This document shows positions 29,776 to 39,165 of a stretch of DNA of 64,000 bases, in pieces (position 1 is the stretch's first letter; each line of letters opens with the position of its first letter). The notes beneath the pieces were generated by a model. It was not told where the DNA came from. It was given only the letters and a program-made list of their open reading frames with translations, and ran no database searches. Both the position numbers and the translations under genes were made by a program. Source of the DNA: Salinimonas chungwhensis DSM 16280. Lineage in GTDB: Bacteria; Pseudomonadota; Gammaproteobacteria; Enterobacterales; Alteromonadaceae. The stretch lies in the NCBI RefSeq assembly GCF_000378185.1, contig NZ_KB899391.1, positions 26,959 through 90,958 on the forward strand, read 5' to 3'.

Positions 29776-30759
29776 GTGCGTTGTATAACTGTTTGTATAT
29801 GTATGTTGCTGAGCATTGTCAGTCCTTTTGTTTCTGCGCAGATAAAACTTGGCGCAGCGCAATTACCCACATTAATTGATGACAGAGACAAGTCTGCCCG
29901 TATCAACGATATTATGACAGAAGCATTCTTGCGCATGGATACTGATATTGAGCTTGAGGTCATGCGCAAGGCATTTTTAGGCAGCGGGTTGTTGAGTGGG
30001 AAAATTGACGGGCTTTATGCCTTTTTAGATTTAGATGATGAGAAGCCCCAGCATCTGTACTCAGATGTTTATTTGCCCCTGTACCTGCATGCCATTAGCA
30101 AAAAGGAAGATATAAACTCTGTTGCGGCATTGGATCACTTAAAAGACCGCCGTGTAGCCATCGATAATCGTTTTGCAAACACCGATCAGGTGCGACTGAT
30201 AAAAGGCGTGAAATGGGGCCGTAACCCCTCAACATTTGATGCCTTCAAACAACTGGCAGATGATCGCTCTTATTATCTGATGACCTCGCGCTTACTGGTT
30301 GACGAATTTAACCGCCTGCTGCGGTATGAAAACGAGCAGCTGGTGCACTTTTCAAAAAACCCACTGATTATCGGCGGGTTTCGGCTGGCTATGACAGACA
30401 CTGACGACAATCAACGTCTTATTCAAAAGTTCAATAAGACCATTGAGACCATGCAAGCCGATGGCACTTACAACCAGTTACTTAACATTGCCTGGCTCAC
30501 CAAGGACATTAATGGTGATGGCACGGCAGATTATATTAGTTCACGTGCTGTCGCGCATCCTAAATTAATGGAGGGAGCGTTGACACTTGCCTACCCATTG
30601 GATTCGACAGAAGTTGCTGAGGCATCTCTGTTTTACATAGATGGCGAACAGGCCGCCGACTGGCCGGGGGCGCTGGAATTACTGGAAGGGGTTGAACCCG
30701 CGTTAAGGCGAAGCTTACTGGATGAAGAAGTTTATCAGCGGATCATGGCGCGCTGGTAG
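29776..30759 (+). CDS. periplasmic solute-binding-type protein
   Basis: 327 residues from a GTG at 29776 preceded by AAGGA. The frame is open back to 29581 but would overlap the end of the M28 gene, and only the GTG start places the signal peptide (CITVCICMLLSIVSPFVSA) at the N-terminus. The rest has the alternating strand-helix pattern of family-3 extracellular binding proteins or transporter-like sensors (KLGAAQLPTLIDD; GLYAFLDLDD; KDRRVAIDNRFA). No transporter gene stands beside it, so its ligand is unknown. Confidence 0.6.
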   Translation: MRCITVCICMLLSIVSPFVSAQIKLGAAQLPTLIDDRDKSARINDIMTEAFLRMDTDIELEVMRKAFLGSGLLSGKIDGLYAFLDLDDEKPQHLYSDVYLPLYLHAISKKEDINSVAALDHLKDRRVAIDNRFANTDQVRLIKGVKWGRNPSTFDAFKQLADDRSYYLMTSRLLVDEFNRLLRYENEQLVHFSKNPLIIGGFRLAMTDTDDNQRLIQKFNKTIETMQADGTYNQLLNIAWLTKDINGDGTADYISSRAVAHPKLMEGALTLAYPLDSTEVAEASLFYIDGEQAADWPGALELLEGVEPALRRSLLDEEVYQRIMARW

Positions 30760-30798
30760 AAGCAGAGTAACCGCCAGCGCTGCATGGACCGCCTGGTA

Positions 30799-31062
30799 TT
30801 AATGATTTCGCAGGGCATCAATCAATTCATCTTTACTCATTTTTGAACGCCCTTCGATTCCCACCTCTTGCGCTTTATCGTACAACTCTTGCTTGGTTCT
30901 CTTTTCGTATTTTTCACCTTTACCGCCTTTTTCTGAAGGTTTTTGGCTGTCGTTCGCCTGAGCATTGGCAATGCGCGCCGATTTTTCCTTGCTGTACCCT
31001 TCATCTCTAAGTTCTTCGTACGTCTCATCATTTTTTATCTGGCTGCCATGATCTTTTGCCAT
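30799..31062 (-). CDS. small basic protein with Rho_N/SAP-like C-terminus
   Basis: 87 residues from MAKDHGSQIKNDETYEELR; the frame is open to 31119 but the conserved start is at 31062. The middle is Lys/Gly/Glu-rich and disordered; the C-terminal ~35 residues (QELYDKAQEVGIEGRSKMSK, then DELIDALR) resemble the Rho N-terminal/SAP-like helix-extended-loop-helix that binds nucleic acid. Similar short proteins occur beside stress genes in many bacteria. Lies divergent from the stress-type dehydrogenase gene that follows. Confidence 0.65.
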   Translation of the reverse strand: MAKDHGSQIKNDETYEELRDEGYSKEKSARIANAQANDSQKPSEKGGKGEKYEKRTKQELYDKAQEVGIEGRSKMSKDELIDALRNH

Positions 31063-31454
31063 CAGTGTTACCCCTTGCGTTGTCATATTGGTCTGTCGTA
31101 TCCCTAGAACTATCTTCATCCTTGTTTAACATGTCTGGACGTATCCGTACTACTGACTTCATACTCACTATGGCGGAATGTTGATTAATGCCCATCCACT
31201 AATTATGAAAGAACCAATGTATGAAATCTGTGTAATGTAATTAAAAGTCTTTCCCAGTTTTTTGTACTAATCCCGAAAAGTGCTACCACTTTTTAACGAT
31301 ATTTTTTTAATATTGATATAGCGACAAATTTAAATCTGATTACACATCAGTTGGTTAGGAAATATTTGCATAAATATCTTTCCAGCCTACCGCTAGCATC
31401 GTCTGGGTATGGAATCTGCAACAACTGTTATTTTGCTAAATCAAGGAGCTTATA
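31063..31454. other. divergent promoter region with an AT-rich dyad
   Basis: About 390 bases between divergent genes. A near-palindrome runs from 31358 to 31383 around ATATTTGCATAAATAT, about 75 bases before the dehydrogenase start, and could be an operator. I could not define sigma factor boxes with confidence. Confidence 0.4.
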
Positions 31455-32357
31455 ATGAGTCAGCAAAATCAGCACCGTATGCAAGACCCGCGCTATCAGT
31501 ATCCTCCGGGCAATACCCGCAAAAACGAAGACCAGCCAGATCCCGCCCTGGACAGCAAGCTCTCACCGAAAGCCGATCATGGTGAAGACACTTATGAAGG
31601 CAGCCAACGCCTGCAGGGACGAAAGGCGCTGATAACCGGTGGTGATTCGGGCATTGGACGTGCAGTCGCCATTGCTTACGCCCGGGAAGGCGCTGATGTT
31701 GTCATTAATTTTCTGGAAAGTGAGAAAGAAGATGGCGATGAAACGCTTGCGATTCTTCGCAATGCTGGCATAAGAGCCGATGCTATCGTCGGCGACCTCA
31801 AAGATGAGTCGTTTTGCCAGTCATTGGTAACAGATGCCGCAGAATTTCTGGGCGGATTAGACATTCTGGTAAATAATGCCGGCAAACAACAGTATGTCGA
31901 GAAGCTTCAGGATCTCACTACCGAGCAATTCACGGCAACTTTCGAAACAAATGTATTTGCCATGTTTTGGATAACTAAAGCGGCAGCGGCATATATGCCA
32001 GCAGGTAGCAGTATAATCAATTCTACCTCGATTCAGGCTTATCAGCCGTCAGCGGGATTACTGGATTACGCCTCCACAAAAGGTGCGATTACGTCTTTCA
32101 CCAAAGGCTGCGCCAAAATGCTTATTGAACAGGGTATTCGGGTTAACGGCGTGGCGCCCGGACCGGTCTGGACGCCTATTCAACAAAGTGGCGGACAGCC
32201 GGCGGGTAAAGTGGATGGCTTTGGGGAGCATGTTCCTATGGGCCGCCCTGGTCAGCCAGCAGAGCTGGCTCCGGTATACGTGTTTCTGGCGTCTCAGGAA
32301 TCCAGCTACATTACCGCTGAGATAATGGGTGTAACAGGAGGAGAGCATCTTCCCTGA
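31455..32357 (+). CDS. short-chain dehydrogenase/reductase, YghA-like
   Basis: 300 residues. A ~50-residue polar N-terminal extension precedes the SDR fold: ALITGGDSGIGRAVAIAYA is the cofactor-binding TGxxxGIG, NNAGKQ follows, and YASTKGAI has the catalytic Tyr and Lys. The extension with PPGNTRKNEDQPDP is typical of the YghA/YhdF group of NADP-dependent aldehyde reductases often made under general stress. AAGGAG precedes the ATG. Downstream DUF421 and upstream Rho_N-like genes fit a stress-response neighbourhood. Confidence 0.88.
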   Translation: MSQQNQHRMQDPRYQYPPGNTRKNEDQPDPALDSKLSPKADHGEDTYEGSQRLQGRKALITGGDSGIGRAVAIAYAREGADVVINFLESEKEDGDETLAILRNAGIRADAIVGDLKDESFCQSLVTDAAEFLGGLDILVNNAGKQQYVEKLQDLTTEQFTATFETNVFAMFWITKAAAAYMPAGSSIINSTSIQAYQPSAGLLDYASTKGAITSFTKGCAKMLIEQGIRVNGVAPGPVWTPIQQSGGQPAGKVDGFGEHVPMGRPGQPAELAPVYVFLASQESSYITAEIMGVTGGEHLP

Positions 32358-32433
32358 GTAAACGATGGATTAAAAGCACTAACGGTGAGCCACCAGGGCT
32401 GCTTATTCATTTTTGATAAAGGAAAACTAGCTA

Positions 32434-32952
32434 ATGTTTATTGACCACACAATCCTCGACCTTATTTTGAAAGGTCTTATTTTAACTGCGTTAGGTATGT
32501 GTTGGGTGGTTGTCCTTGTGCGCATCAACGGCCTGCGATCCTTTTCAAAAATGACAAATTTTGATTTTGTGATGACTGTTGCGGTTGGCTCGTTATTGGC
32601 CGGGGCCAGTCAGTCACAAAACTGGGGGTCATTTGTGCAATCTCTAATCGCTATGATGGCACTTTTTCTTGTTCAGTATGTAACAGCGCGTATCCGCAAA
32701 AAATCAGATCGCTTTGAGTTACTGATGCAAAATCAGCCAGTTCTTCTAATGCGCGATGGCGAAATTATTGACGCCGCATTAGAACAAACCCGAGTAGCCA
32801 AAAGTGATCTCATTGCCAAACTCAGGGAAGCCAATGTGTTAGAAATGTCCAGTGTTCGCGCTGTCGTACTGGAAACGACAGGCGATATATCTGTTCTTCA
32901 CGGTGAGCATTGCAGCGAAAAAATACTTCAGGGGACACAGTCTGTAAACTAA
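32434..32952 (+). CDS. DUF421 (YetF-like) membrane protein
   Basis: 172 residues with three N-terminal membrane helices (ILDLILKGLILTALGMCWVV; FDFVMTVAVGSLLAGA; SLIAMMALFLVQYVTA) followed by the cytoplasmic DUF421 domain (LLMQNQPVLLMRDGEI, then KLREANVLEMSSVRAVVLE). YetF-like proteins are of unknown role and often sit with stress or sporulation genes. It lies 76 bases after the dehydrogenase gene and may be co-transcribed. Confidence 0.85.
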   Translation: MFIDHTILDLILKGLILTALGMCWVVVLVRINGLRSFSKMTNFDFVMTVAVGSLLAGASQSQNWGSFVQSLIAMMALFLVQYVTARIRKKSDRFELLMQNQPVLLMRDGEIIDAALEQTRVAKSDLIAKLREANVLEMSSVRAVVLETTGDISVLHGEHCSEKILQGTQSVN

Positions 32953-33001
32953 GACCGCTTTCGGTTAACCCCCTAATTCGTGCTTTGTGAGTGAATAAAA
33001 T

Positions 33002-33015
33002 TTGATCTGGGTCAA
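33002..33015 (+). promoter_or_regulatory. candidate FNR/ANR box
   Basis: TTGAT-CTGG-GTCAA matches the TTGAT-N4-ATCAA consensus at 9 of 10 positions. It lies 52 bases ahead of the regulator gene of the cytochrome bd locus, where oxygen-responsive control is expected. Confidence 0.6.
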
Positions 33016-33029
33016 GTTACGATATAAAC

Positions 33030-33047
33030 TTTCAGAAACTTCTGAAA
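33030..33047 (+). promoter_or_regulatory. perfect palindrome, candidate operator of the GbsR-like regulator
   Basis: TTTCAGAA-AC-TTCTGAAA is an exact 8+8 inverted repeat starting 37 bases before the regulator's ATG. Its size fits a winged-helix dimer, so autoregulation by the GbsR/MarR-type protein is plausible. TATAAA lies on each side (33023-33028 and 33051-33056). Confidence 0.55.
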
Positions 33048-33066
33048 CTTTATAAAGAAAATAATC

Positions 33067-33621
33067 ATGACGCCAATTGTCACATCTGCTGTTTTGCATT
33101 TTGGAGAAATGGGTAGCCGGTGGGGTTTCAACCGTACGGTTGGCCAGATGCTCGCTCTGATTGTATTAAATGATGAGCCGCTGGCTGCCCAGGAAATCGC
33201 TGATGCGCTTAATATTTCACGTGGCAATACCAGCATGGGGCTTAAAGAGCTGCAATCATGGCGGCTTATCAAACAGCAGCATGTGCCCGGCGAACGTAAA
33301 GAGTTTTTTGTCCCTGCCGGTTCAATCTGGGTGCTTGCCAATCGTGTTTTTGAGGAGCGTCGAAAACGAGAAATCGATCCCACGCTGACATTACTCAGAG
33401 ATTTGATGCTCGATGACCCCGCGCATGAAAACGATGCGCAGGTTCAGCACAAGCTGAATGAAATTCATGATCTGCTGGAATCTGTCACAGCATGGTCGCA
33501 GGAGTTACAACATTTGGGGCCAGAAAAGCTGAACACACTGATGAAGCTGGGCTCTGGCGTAGGACGGATTCTGGATTTAAAAGACCGAGTTTTACCCACT
33601 AAGGGTGAGTCACAAAGTTAG
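33067..33621 (+). CDS. GbsR/MarR-type transcriptional regulator
   Basis: 184 residues. Residues ~25-95 form a winged helix-turn-helix (LAAQEIADALNISRGNTSMG, LKELQSWRLIKQ, then a wing PGERKEFFVPAG). The rest is a helical dimerisation part. It matches the GbsR branch of the MarR superfamily, members of which are often placed directly before cydAB/cioAB. It lies 9 bases before cydA, so it probably controls this oxidase; the effector is unknown. Confidence 0.85.
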   Translation: MTPIVTSAVLHFGEMGSRWGFNRTVGQMLALIVLNDEPLAAQEIADALNISRGNTSMGLKELQSWRLIKQQHVPGERKEFFVPAGSIWVLANRVFEERRKREIDPTLTLLRDLMLDDPAHENDAQVQHKLNEIHDLLESVTAWSQELQHLGPEKLNTLMKLGSGVGRILDLKDRVLPTKGESQS

Positions 33622-33630
33622 GAGGGTGTT

Positions 33631-34992
33631 ATGGACGCCTTTATTTTATCCCGGCTACAATTTGCACTGAATATCAGTTTCCACATACTATTTCCTACCA
33701 TTACCATCGCATTAGGATGGTACCTTTTTTACTTTAAGTTACGTTCTAATATATCAGGTCATCCGGTGTGGATGCGCATGTACCGGTTCTGGGTGCGTGT
33801 TTTTGCCCTGACGTTTGCATTAGGCGTAGTCAGTGGTGTGACGATGTCTTTCCAGTTTGGCACCAACTGGCCGGGCTTTATGGAAAAAGCAGGGAATGTG
33901 GCCGGGCCGCTTCTGGGCTACGAGGTGCTCACCGCCTTTTTCCTCGAGGCTACCTTTTTGGGCATTATGCTGTTCGGTATTCGGCGCGTACCCAACTGGC
34001 TGCACACCCTGGCGACGCTGATTGTTGCGTTTGGTACTACGGTATCCGCATTTTGGATCTTGTCCTTAAATAGCTGGATGCATACTCCTCAGGGCCATGA
34101 GATTGTAGATGGTGTTATTTACGCCAGAGACTGGAGCGAGATAATCTTCAATCCATCTTTTTCCTATCGGTTTGCCCATATGCTGTTAGCCTCAGGATTG
34201 ACCGCAAGCTTTCTTATCGCTGGCTTATCGGCCTATCGTATCTTCCGTGGTGACGATAAAATAGCCCCCAGACTGGCGTTAAAAACTGCCACTTACACTG
34301 CTGCGGTGCTTATTCCACTTCAAATCTATGCCGGTGATCTGCATGGCTTGAATACATTAGAACACCAACCACAAAAAGTGGCTGCGATGGAGGGCATCTG
34401 GGAAACCGAACAGGGCGCCCCCTTACTGCTATTCGCAATCCCTGACGAGGAAAGTAAAACTAACCACCTTGAAATCGGCATTCCCCGGGGAGCCAGCCTG
34501 ATACTCACCCATTCACTGGATGGTGAAATAAAAGGGCTAAACGAGTTTGAGGGCGAACATCCGCCCGTAGCACCGGTCTTTTTTGCCTTTCGGGTTATGG
34601 TAGCAATAGGCTTGTTAATGCTGGCCTGTGCCTGGCTGGGAAGTTTTTATCTGTATCGAAACGGTACATTGCCTGGCTGGCTCAATAAAGTATTTATGGG
34701 CATGAGTTTTAGCGGCTGGATTGCCACTCTGGCAGGCTGGTACGTGACAGAAATCGGCCGCCAACCTTATTTGGTCTATGGCGTGATGAAAACCCAGGAC
34801 GCAGTCACCGGTTTACCGGCTGGTAACGTTGCTTTCTCATTTGCACTTTATGCAATAACGTATGCTGTACTGCTGTTTGCGTATATGGCAACGCTGACAC
34901 TTATGTGTCGCCGCTCGGTAGAAATTGAAGAAATTACCAGTGAAGAGCGAGAAAAAGCCAAAGCCACCAAAATTTCGCCGCTTGGCGCTTAG
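33631..34992 (+). CDS. cydA: cytochrome bd ubiquinol oxidase subunit I, CIO type
   Basis: 453 residues and about nine membrane helices. Subunit I carries hemes b558, b595 and d and oxidises quinol at the periplasmic Q loop. The start (LSRLQFALNISFHILFPTIT) contains the conserved N-terminal His, and GRQPYLVYGVMKTQDAV matches the GRQP motif with Tyr where many have Trp. The length is well below the E. coli enzyme (~520) because the Q loop is short, which marks the cyanide-insensitive (CioA) group. GGAGG precedes the ATG. Operon: regulator-cydA-cydB. Confidence 0.93.
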   Translation: MDAFILSRLQFALNISFHILFPTITIALGWYLFYFKLRSNISGHPVWMRMYRFWVRVFALTFALGVVSGVTMSFQFGTNWPGFMEKAGNVAGPLLGYEVLTAFFLEATFLGIMLFGIRRVPNWLHTLATLIVAFGTTVSAFWILSLNSWMHTPQGHEIVDGVIYARDWSEIIFNPSFSYRFAHMLLASGLTASFLIAGLSAYRIFRGDDKIAPRLALKTATYTAAVLIPLQIYAGDLHGLNTLEHQPQKVAAMEGIWETEQGAPLLLFAIPDEESKTNHLEIGIPRGASLILTHSLDGEIKGLNEFEGEHPPVAPVFFAFRVMVAIGLLMLACAWLGSFYLYRNGTLPGWLNKVFMGMSFSGWIATLAGWYVTEIGRQPYLVYGVMKTQDAVTGLPAGNVAFSFALYAITYAVLLFAYMATLTLMCRRSVEIEEITSEEREKAKATKISPLGA

Positions 34993-35001
34993 GAGCTGAC
35001 T

Positions 35002-36012
35002 ATGCCATTTGAAAGTTTGTCCATTGAAACTCTGGGTGATATTTATATTGGTCTGCTTGCCTTAGCCATATTACTTTATGCCATTCTGGATGGCTACGAC
35101 CTCGGTGTCGGGGTATTGCTGCCACCGCGCGAAGAAGCCTTTCGTGATGACATGATAGCGTCCATTGGACCTTACTGGGATGCTAACGAAACCTGGTTGG
35201 TGCTAGCTGTCGGACTCCTGCTGTTTGCATTTCCCGATGCGCATAGCGTAATCTTACAGACGCTATATCTGCCGGCGACGCTTATGCTGTTAGGGTTAAT
35301 TCTGCGCGGTGTATCGTTTGATTTCAGAGCCAAGGTGGCGCAAGTAAAAAAGCGCCGCTGGGATCTGAGCTTTAAATACGGCTCTTTACTCACCACCCTG
35401 GCCCAGGGTTACATGCTGGGTATCTGGGTAACCGGTCTGCGTACCGATTGGTGGGCGCAGGGGTTTGCCCTGCTGGCAGCATTCGGTCTGACCGCAGCCT
35501 ATGCGTTTATAGGGTCGTGCTGGTTGATCTTAAAATCAGAATCGGCCTTGCAGGAAAAAGCTATTTACTGGGCCCGACGCGGCCTCGTAGTGTTATCGAT
35601 TGGTATCATTGCGGTAAGCATCGCCAATCTGACACTTCACGAGAATGTGCGTGAGTTATGGCTGACCTCTCACTGGGGCTTTGTGCTGATGGCGATACCC
35701 ATTGCCTGTTTTTGTTTATTGAGCTTTTGCGGTGTTATCTTAAAGCGTATGCCTGCAACTAATGGCAAAGGTGAAAAATTGCCGTTCATGATTGCCATGA
35801 CCGTGTTTATTCTTTGTTTTACCGCTTTTGGTCTGAGTTATTATCCATTTGTAGTGCCCGGCCAGATGACCATCGCCGACGCGATCAGCGACGCCAACTC
35901 ACTACGCTTCTTATTGGTAGGGGCGGTAATCGTGGTGCCCTGCATTCTGGCCTATACCTTTATGGTGTACAGAATATTTGCGGGCAAGGCAGAAAAACTC
36001 ACCTACTACTAA
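35002..36012 (+). CDS. cydB: cytochrome bd ubiquinol oxidase subunit II, CIO type
   Basis: 336 residues with eight or so membrane helices. Typical CydB features: LLYAILDGYDLGVGVLLP at the start, GPYWDANETWLVLAVGLLLF, and the repeated fold continuing to PFVVPGQMTIADA. It pairs with CydA in the inner membrane to reduce oxygen without pumping protons. It starts 9 bases after cydA. No cydX-like mini-gene fits before the hairpin at 36020. Confidence 0.93.
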   Translation: MPFESLSIETLGDIYIGLLALAILLYAILDGYDLGVGVLLPPREEAFRDDMIASIGPYWDANETWLVLAVGLLLFAFPDAHSVILQTLYLPATLMLLGLILRGVSFDFRAKVAQVKKRRWDLSFKYGSLLTTLAQGYMLGIWVTGLRTDWWAQGFALLAAFGLTAAYAFIGSCWLILKSESALQEKAIYWARRGLVVLSIGIIAVSIANLTLHENVRELWLTSHWGFVLMAIPIACFCLLSFCGVILKRMPATNGKGEKLPFMIAMTVFILCFTAFGLSYYPFVVPGQMTIADAISDANSLRFLLVGAVIVVPCILAYTFMVYRIFAGKAEKLTYY

Positions 36013-36019
36013 TCAGTCG

Positions 36020-36043
36020 CACAGGCAGCACCCGCTGCCTGTG
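36020..36043 (+). terminator. hairpin between convergent cydB and gcdH
   Basis: CACAGGCAGC-ACCC-GCTGCCTGTG is a perfect 10-bp stem lying 7 bases past the cydB stop and 7 bases before the end of gcdH. Neither side has a long T run, so it may terminate both transcripts only partly. Confidence 0.5.
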
Positions 36044-36050
36044 TTGCCTG

Positions 36051-37238
36051 TCAGAAAAATGCCTGAAGACCTGTTTGGGCGCGCCCCATTATCAGCCCGT
36101 GAACATCGTATGTGCCCTCGTAGGTATTGACGGTCTCAAGATTCAGCATATGCCGCATAATGTGATATTCGTCGGCAATTCCATTGCCGCCATGCATATC
36201 CCTGGATTTTCGCGCAATATCCAGAGCTTTTGCGCAGTTGTTGCGTTTTACCATAGAAATCATGGTCGGGTCGAACTGGCGGTTATCGATGAGTCGGCCT
36301 ACCCGCAATGACGCCTGAAGGCCCAGTGTAATTTCGGTTTGCATGTCTGCCAGTTTTGTTTGAAAAAGCTGAGTCTGGGCGAGTGGACGACCGAACTGAT
36401 GACGGTCAAGACCGTATTGTCGCGCGGCATGCCAGCAAAATTCTGCCGCTCCCATAGCGCCCCATGAAATGCCATAGCGGGCCATGTTCAGACAGCTAAA
36501 GGGCCCTTTTAACCCTTTAACTTCAGGTAACATGTTCTCAGCCGGGACAAAGACATCTTCCATCACAATTTCGCCGGTAATCGACGCTTTTAGCGATAAT
36601 TTTCCGGTTATCTCAGGCGTGCTTAAGCCGCTCATGCCACGCTCTAATAGAAATCCCCGAATAGTGTCATCTTCCTCAGTATGCTTTGCCCACACCACAA
36701 AGACATCGGCAATGGGTGAATTAGTGATCCACATTTTGCTGCCATTTAGCTTAAATCCGCCATCGACCTTTGTTGCCCGGGTTTTCATTGCAGCAGGATC
36801 GGAGCCGGCATCCGGCTCAGTTAAGCCAAAACACCCTATCCACTCGCCGGAAGCCAGCTTTGGCAAAAATTTTTCTTTTTGCGCAGTTGAGCCAAATGCG
36901 TTTATGGGATGCATAACCAATGACGACTGCACACTCATGGCGCTGCGATACCCGCTATCGACACGCTCGACTTCACGGGCAATCAGACCATAGGTAACAT
37001 AATTGACACCGGGACACCCAAACCCTTCAATAGTGGCGCCCAACATCCCCATCTGACCAAACTGCGCCATGATACCCCGATCAAAAGTTCCATCCCGGTT
37101 AGCCTGCAAAATGCCAGGCTGCAGTGTCTTTTGACAAAAGGCCCTGGCCGATTCACTGCTCATTCGCTCATCATCGGTAAGTTGTTCATTAAGTAGCAAT
37201 AAATCATCCCAGTGCGAAAGCGGCGCAGCCATGGGCAA
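36051..37238 (-). CDS. gcdH: glutaryl-CoA dehydrogenase
   Basis: 395 residues of the acyl-CoA dehydrogenase fold. [18 protein letters not shown] and [17 protein letters not shown] are the flavin-loop motifs; [20 protein letters not shown] and [11 protein letters not shown] hold the substrate loop and the catalytic Glu at about 374. The N-terminal [16 protein letters not shown] and overall sequence match GcdH, which turns glutaryl-CoA into crotonyl-CoA in lysine and tryptophan breakdown. No ETF or CoA-transferase gene stands next to it. A GGAG site precedes the 37238 start closely enough. Confidence 0.9.
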   Translation of the reverse strand: MPMAAPLSHWDDLLLLNEQLTDDERMSSESARAFCQKTLQPGILQANRDGTFDRGIMAQFGQMGMLGATIEGFGCPGVNYVTYGLIAREVERVDSGYRSAMSVQSSLVMHPINAFGSTAQKEKFLPKLASGEWIGCFGLTEPDAGSDPAAMKTRATKVDGGFKLNGSKMWITNSPIADVFVVWAKHTEEDDTIRGFLLERGMSGLSTPEITGKLSLKASITGEIVMEDVFVPAENMLPEVKGLKGPFSCLNMARYGISWGAMGAAEFCWHAARQYGLDRHQFGRPLAQTQLFQTKLADMQTEITLGLQASLRVGRLIDNRQFDPTMISMVKRNNCAKALDIARKSRDMHGGNGIADEYHIMRHMLNLETVNTYEGTYDVHGLIMGRAQTGLQAFF

Positions 37239-37363
37239 GACTCCTTTAAAAAATAAAAGTAAATTGTAGATAAAACCAGTCTGTTAGCTGCTTACTGAGT
37301 CGCCAACCAGAGCGACTATATATGCCAACCTGCATATAGGGTGCTGGGCAGCGATCAGCGCCA

Positions 37364-38038
37364 TTATGGTTTGTCGGCGGCGTTGCTGGGCGGTGTATCG
37401 CCGCCAGGCTGCTGATGCATCCACCACGGCGAATTATAGTCTACCTTTTCAGATGGTATCTGCATGCTGTAAGGCGGTGCAAAGGCGCGTTTAAGCAGGT
37501 TCTCATATTCTTTATCTTTAAACACCAGACGTCTCTCGGCTTGGTACTGCTCCAACAGCCGGTGATAAGCTTCAACAGGATACCGCGGGTTTTGCTGGGT
37601 GAAAATTACGGTGCCACCGAATTCTTCATAGAGCTTTTTTTCCACCTGCCAGAACCTTACCTGCTCTTTGGCGATATCTGTAAAGGAGCGGCTACTGTCC
37701 TGACTGGCCTCATAGTGTTGGCCGAATTTCTCTTTAAATGCTTCGACCAGCGTTTCATCAGCGTTGATGTCATGCTGCTGTGAATAGACATTTAATACCC
37801 GATTCAGGACCTGTTCCATGAATTTATTATGGCGTAAGCGAGAAAGTGCCAGCTGCTTGCTGACCGACATTGCCTGGGCCGCCTCTGCCAGCTCGGCTTT
37901 GGTTGGTGATACATCGGAAAGCATCACCGGCTTTTCATCCACGATCGCCAGGGTTCTTTCCTGCGCCTGCGCGACTGCAAAAAACAAGAATCCTGCTAAA
38001 CATAGTGTAAGCCTGATAATGACCGTGTCGTTCTTCAT
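37364..38038 (-). CDS. conserved periplasmic protein of unknown function
   Basis: 224 residues from the ATG at 38038, which puts a clean signal peptide (IIRLTLCLAGFLFFAVAQAQ) first; the frame is open to 38101 but that would bury it. The mature part is helical and Gln/Glu-rich (LAIVDEKPVMLSDVSPTKAE; HNKFMEQVLNRVLNVY), a pattern reminiscent of the N-terminal chaperone region of SurA/PpiC-type proteins, but no isomerase domain follows. The Pro-rich C-terminus (QQPGGDTPPSN) looks disordered. Function not assigned. Confidence 0.6.
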   Translation of the reverse strand: MKNDTVIIRLTLCLAGFLFFAVAQAQERTLAIVDEKPVMLSDVSPTKAELAEAAQAMSVSKQLALSRLRHNKFMEQVLNRVLNVYSQQHDINADETLVEAFKEKFGQHYEASQDSSRSFTDIAKEQVRFWQVEKKLYEEFGGTVIFTQQNPRYPVEAYHRLLEQYQAERRLVFKDKEYENLLKRAFAPPYSMQIPSEKVDYNSPWWMHQQPGGDTPPSNAADKP

Positions 38039-38144
38039 GAAACCTCGCCCCATCGCTAACCATCCATTGTAAGAGTAGTTAGCATAGGGAAAAATCGGCA
38101 TACTGTCATTGCCTTTTCATTTATCTGAAGATCCACTGGAATTT

Positions 38145-38651
38145 ATGCTTTACATCGTTACCGGACAGCCAGCCGTTGGAAAATCTACCTGGACAAGGGC
38201 AAAAGCAAAGCAAACAAAAGCGTGTTTAATTGATATTGATACAGTGTTCGAACCTGTTATTGAAGCAGGTCTTTCTCTGGCTGGCCTGGATCGTCATGAT
38301 CGTGACAGCGCCACCTATAAAGATGCTTTCCGGGAGCCTGTGTACAACGCTATGTATCAAAGTGCCCGGGCCAATCTGAGGCAAGTGCCGGTAGTGCTGT
38401 GCGCCCCGTTCACAAAAGAGTTAAGGGATCCTGAATGGAACAATAAACTGATTAAGCAATTTGAATGTCAGGTGGTGATTTACTGGCTTAGCGCACCGAT
38501 AAGTCAGATCCGTTCACAAATGGAAAAGCGTGGAAGTAGCAGAGACAGGCTAAAACTAGAAGATTGGGATGCGTATCAGCGCTATTTTGTCGAAGAAACG
38601 CCAGAATGTGATTATATACACGTGGATATGAGCAAAAAAAACGGCAGCTAA
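38145..38651 (+). CDS. P-loop ATPase/kinase-like protein
   Basis: 168 residues from ATG 38145; a TTG further up (38109) is less likely. Walker A is GQPAVGKST (residues 7-15), LIDIDTVFEP follows as the substrate-side Asp pair, and VVLCAPF plus MEKRGSSRDR (lid) complete a small-molecule kinase pattern similar to AAA_33/zeta-toxin-like or gluconate-kinase-like proteins. Substrate unknown. Its stop codon lies inside the stem of the cold-shock gene terminator, so the two convergent genes share that hairpin. Confidence 0.7.
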   Translation: MLYIVTGQPAVGKSTWTRAKAKQTKACLIDIDTVFEPVIEAGLSLAGLDRHDRDSATYKDAFREPVYNAMYQSARANLRQVPVVLCAPFTKELRDPEWNNKLIKQFECQVVIYWLSAPISQIRSQMEKRGSSRDRLKLEDWDAYQRYFVEETPECDYIHVDMSKKNGS

Positions 38652-38661
38652 TGGCTGCCGT
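38633..38661 (-). terminator. Rho-independent terminator of the cold-shock gene
   Basis: ACGGCAGC (38641-38648) pairs with GCTGCCGT (38654-38661). Leftward the stem is followed by eight T residues. It overlaps the last codons of the kinase gene on the other strand. Confidence 0.9.
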
Positions 38662-38670
38662 CTCAACGTT

Positions 38671-38880
38671 TTACAGTGCTTGAACGTTAGCTGCCTGCAA
38701 GCCTTTTTGGCCCTGCTCGACTTCAAATTCTACGCGCTGACCTTCATTCAGGCTTTTATAACCTTCTGAAACAATTGCACGGAAATGAACGAAAACGTCC
38801 TTATCGCCGCTATCTTGTGTCAAAAAACCATAACCTTTGTCAGCGTTAAACCATTTAACGGTACCTGTAACTTTAGACAT
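38671..38880 (-). CDS. CspA-family cold-shock protein
   Basis: 69 residues, one cold-shock domain with RNP1 (KGYGFLTQ) and RNP2 (DVFVHFRAI) RNA-binding motifs. It melts RNA secondary structure and acts as an RNA chaperone. About 285 bases without another gene lie upstream (38881-39165), enough for the long 5' leader that many csp mRNAs carry, though I did not identify a cold box with confidence. Which Csp paralogue it is cannot be told from the window. Confidence 0.95.
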   Translation of the reverse strand: MSKVTGTVKWFNADKGYGFLTQDSGDKDVFVHFRAIVSEGYKSLNEGQRVEFEVEQGQKGLQAANVQAL

Positions 38881-39165
38881 GTAGACCTCAAATCTCTCTT
38901 AAAACTTCGCTTTCGCGTATCACTTTGTATCGCCTTTAAATGGGGACGAGTTATTTGGGTCTTACTTTGGAATGAACAAACCACTAACCAGAAGTTACAG
39001 GCGTAACCCGAGTTATTTATACATCAACGCAAAAAACAAAAATAAACACGTCTTTTTAAAGACTTTAGCCGAATGGCAACAACTACTATAGCAGGTATTT
39101 GGGAAATTCAAAGCAAAATAGAATGCAAACAACATTTATCACAAAAATGTCATTTCTCCCTGATT

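Noticed and set aside
36484..36993. 169-codon plus-strand frame opposite gcdH
   Set aside because: Antisense shadow of a conserved acyl-CoA dehydrogenase.
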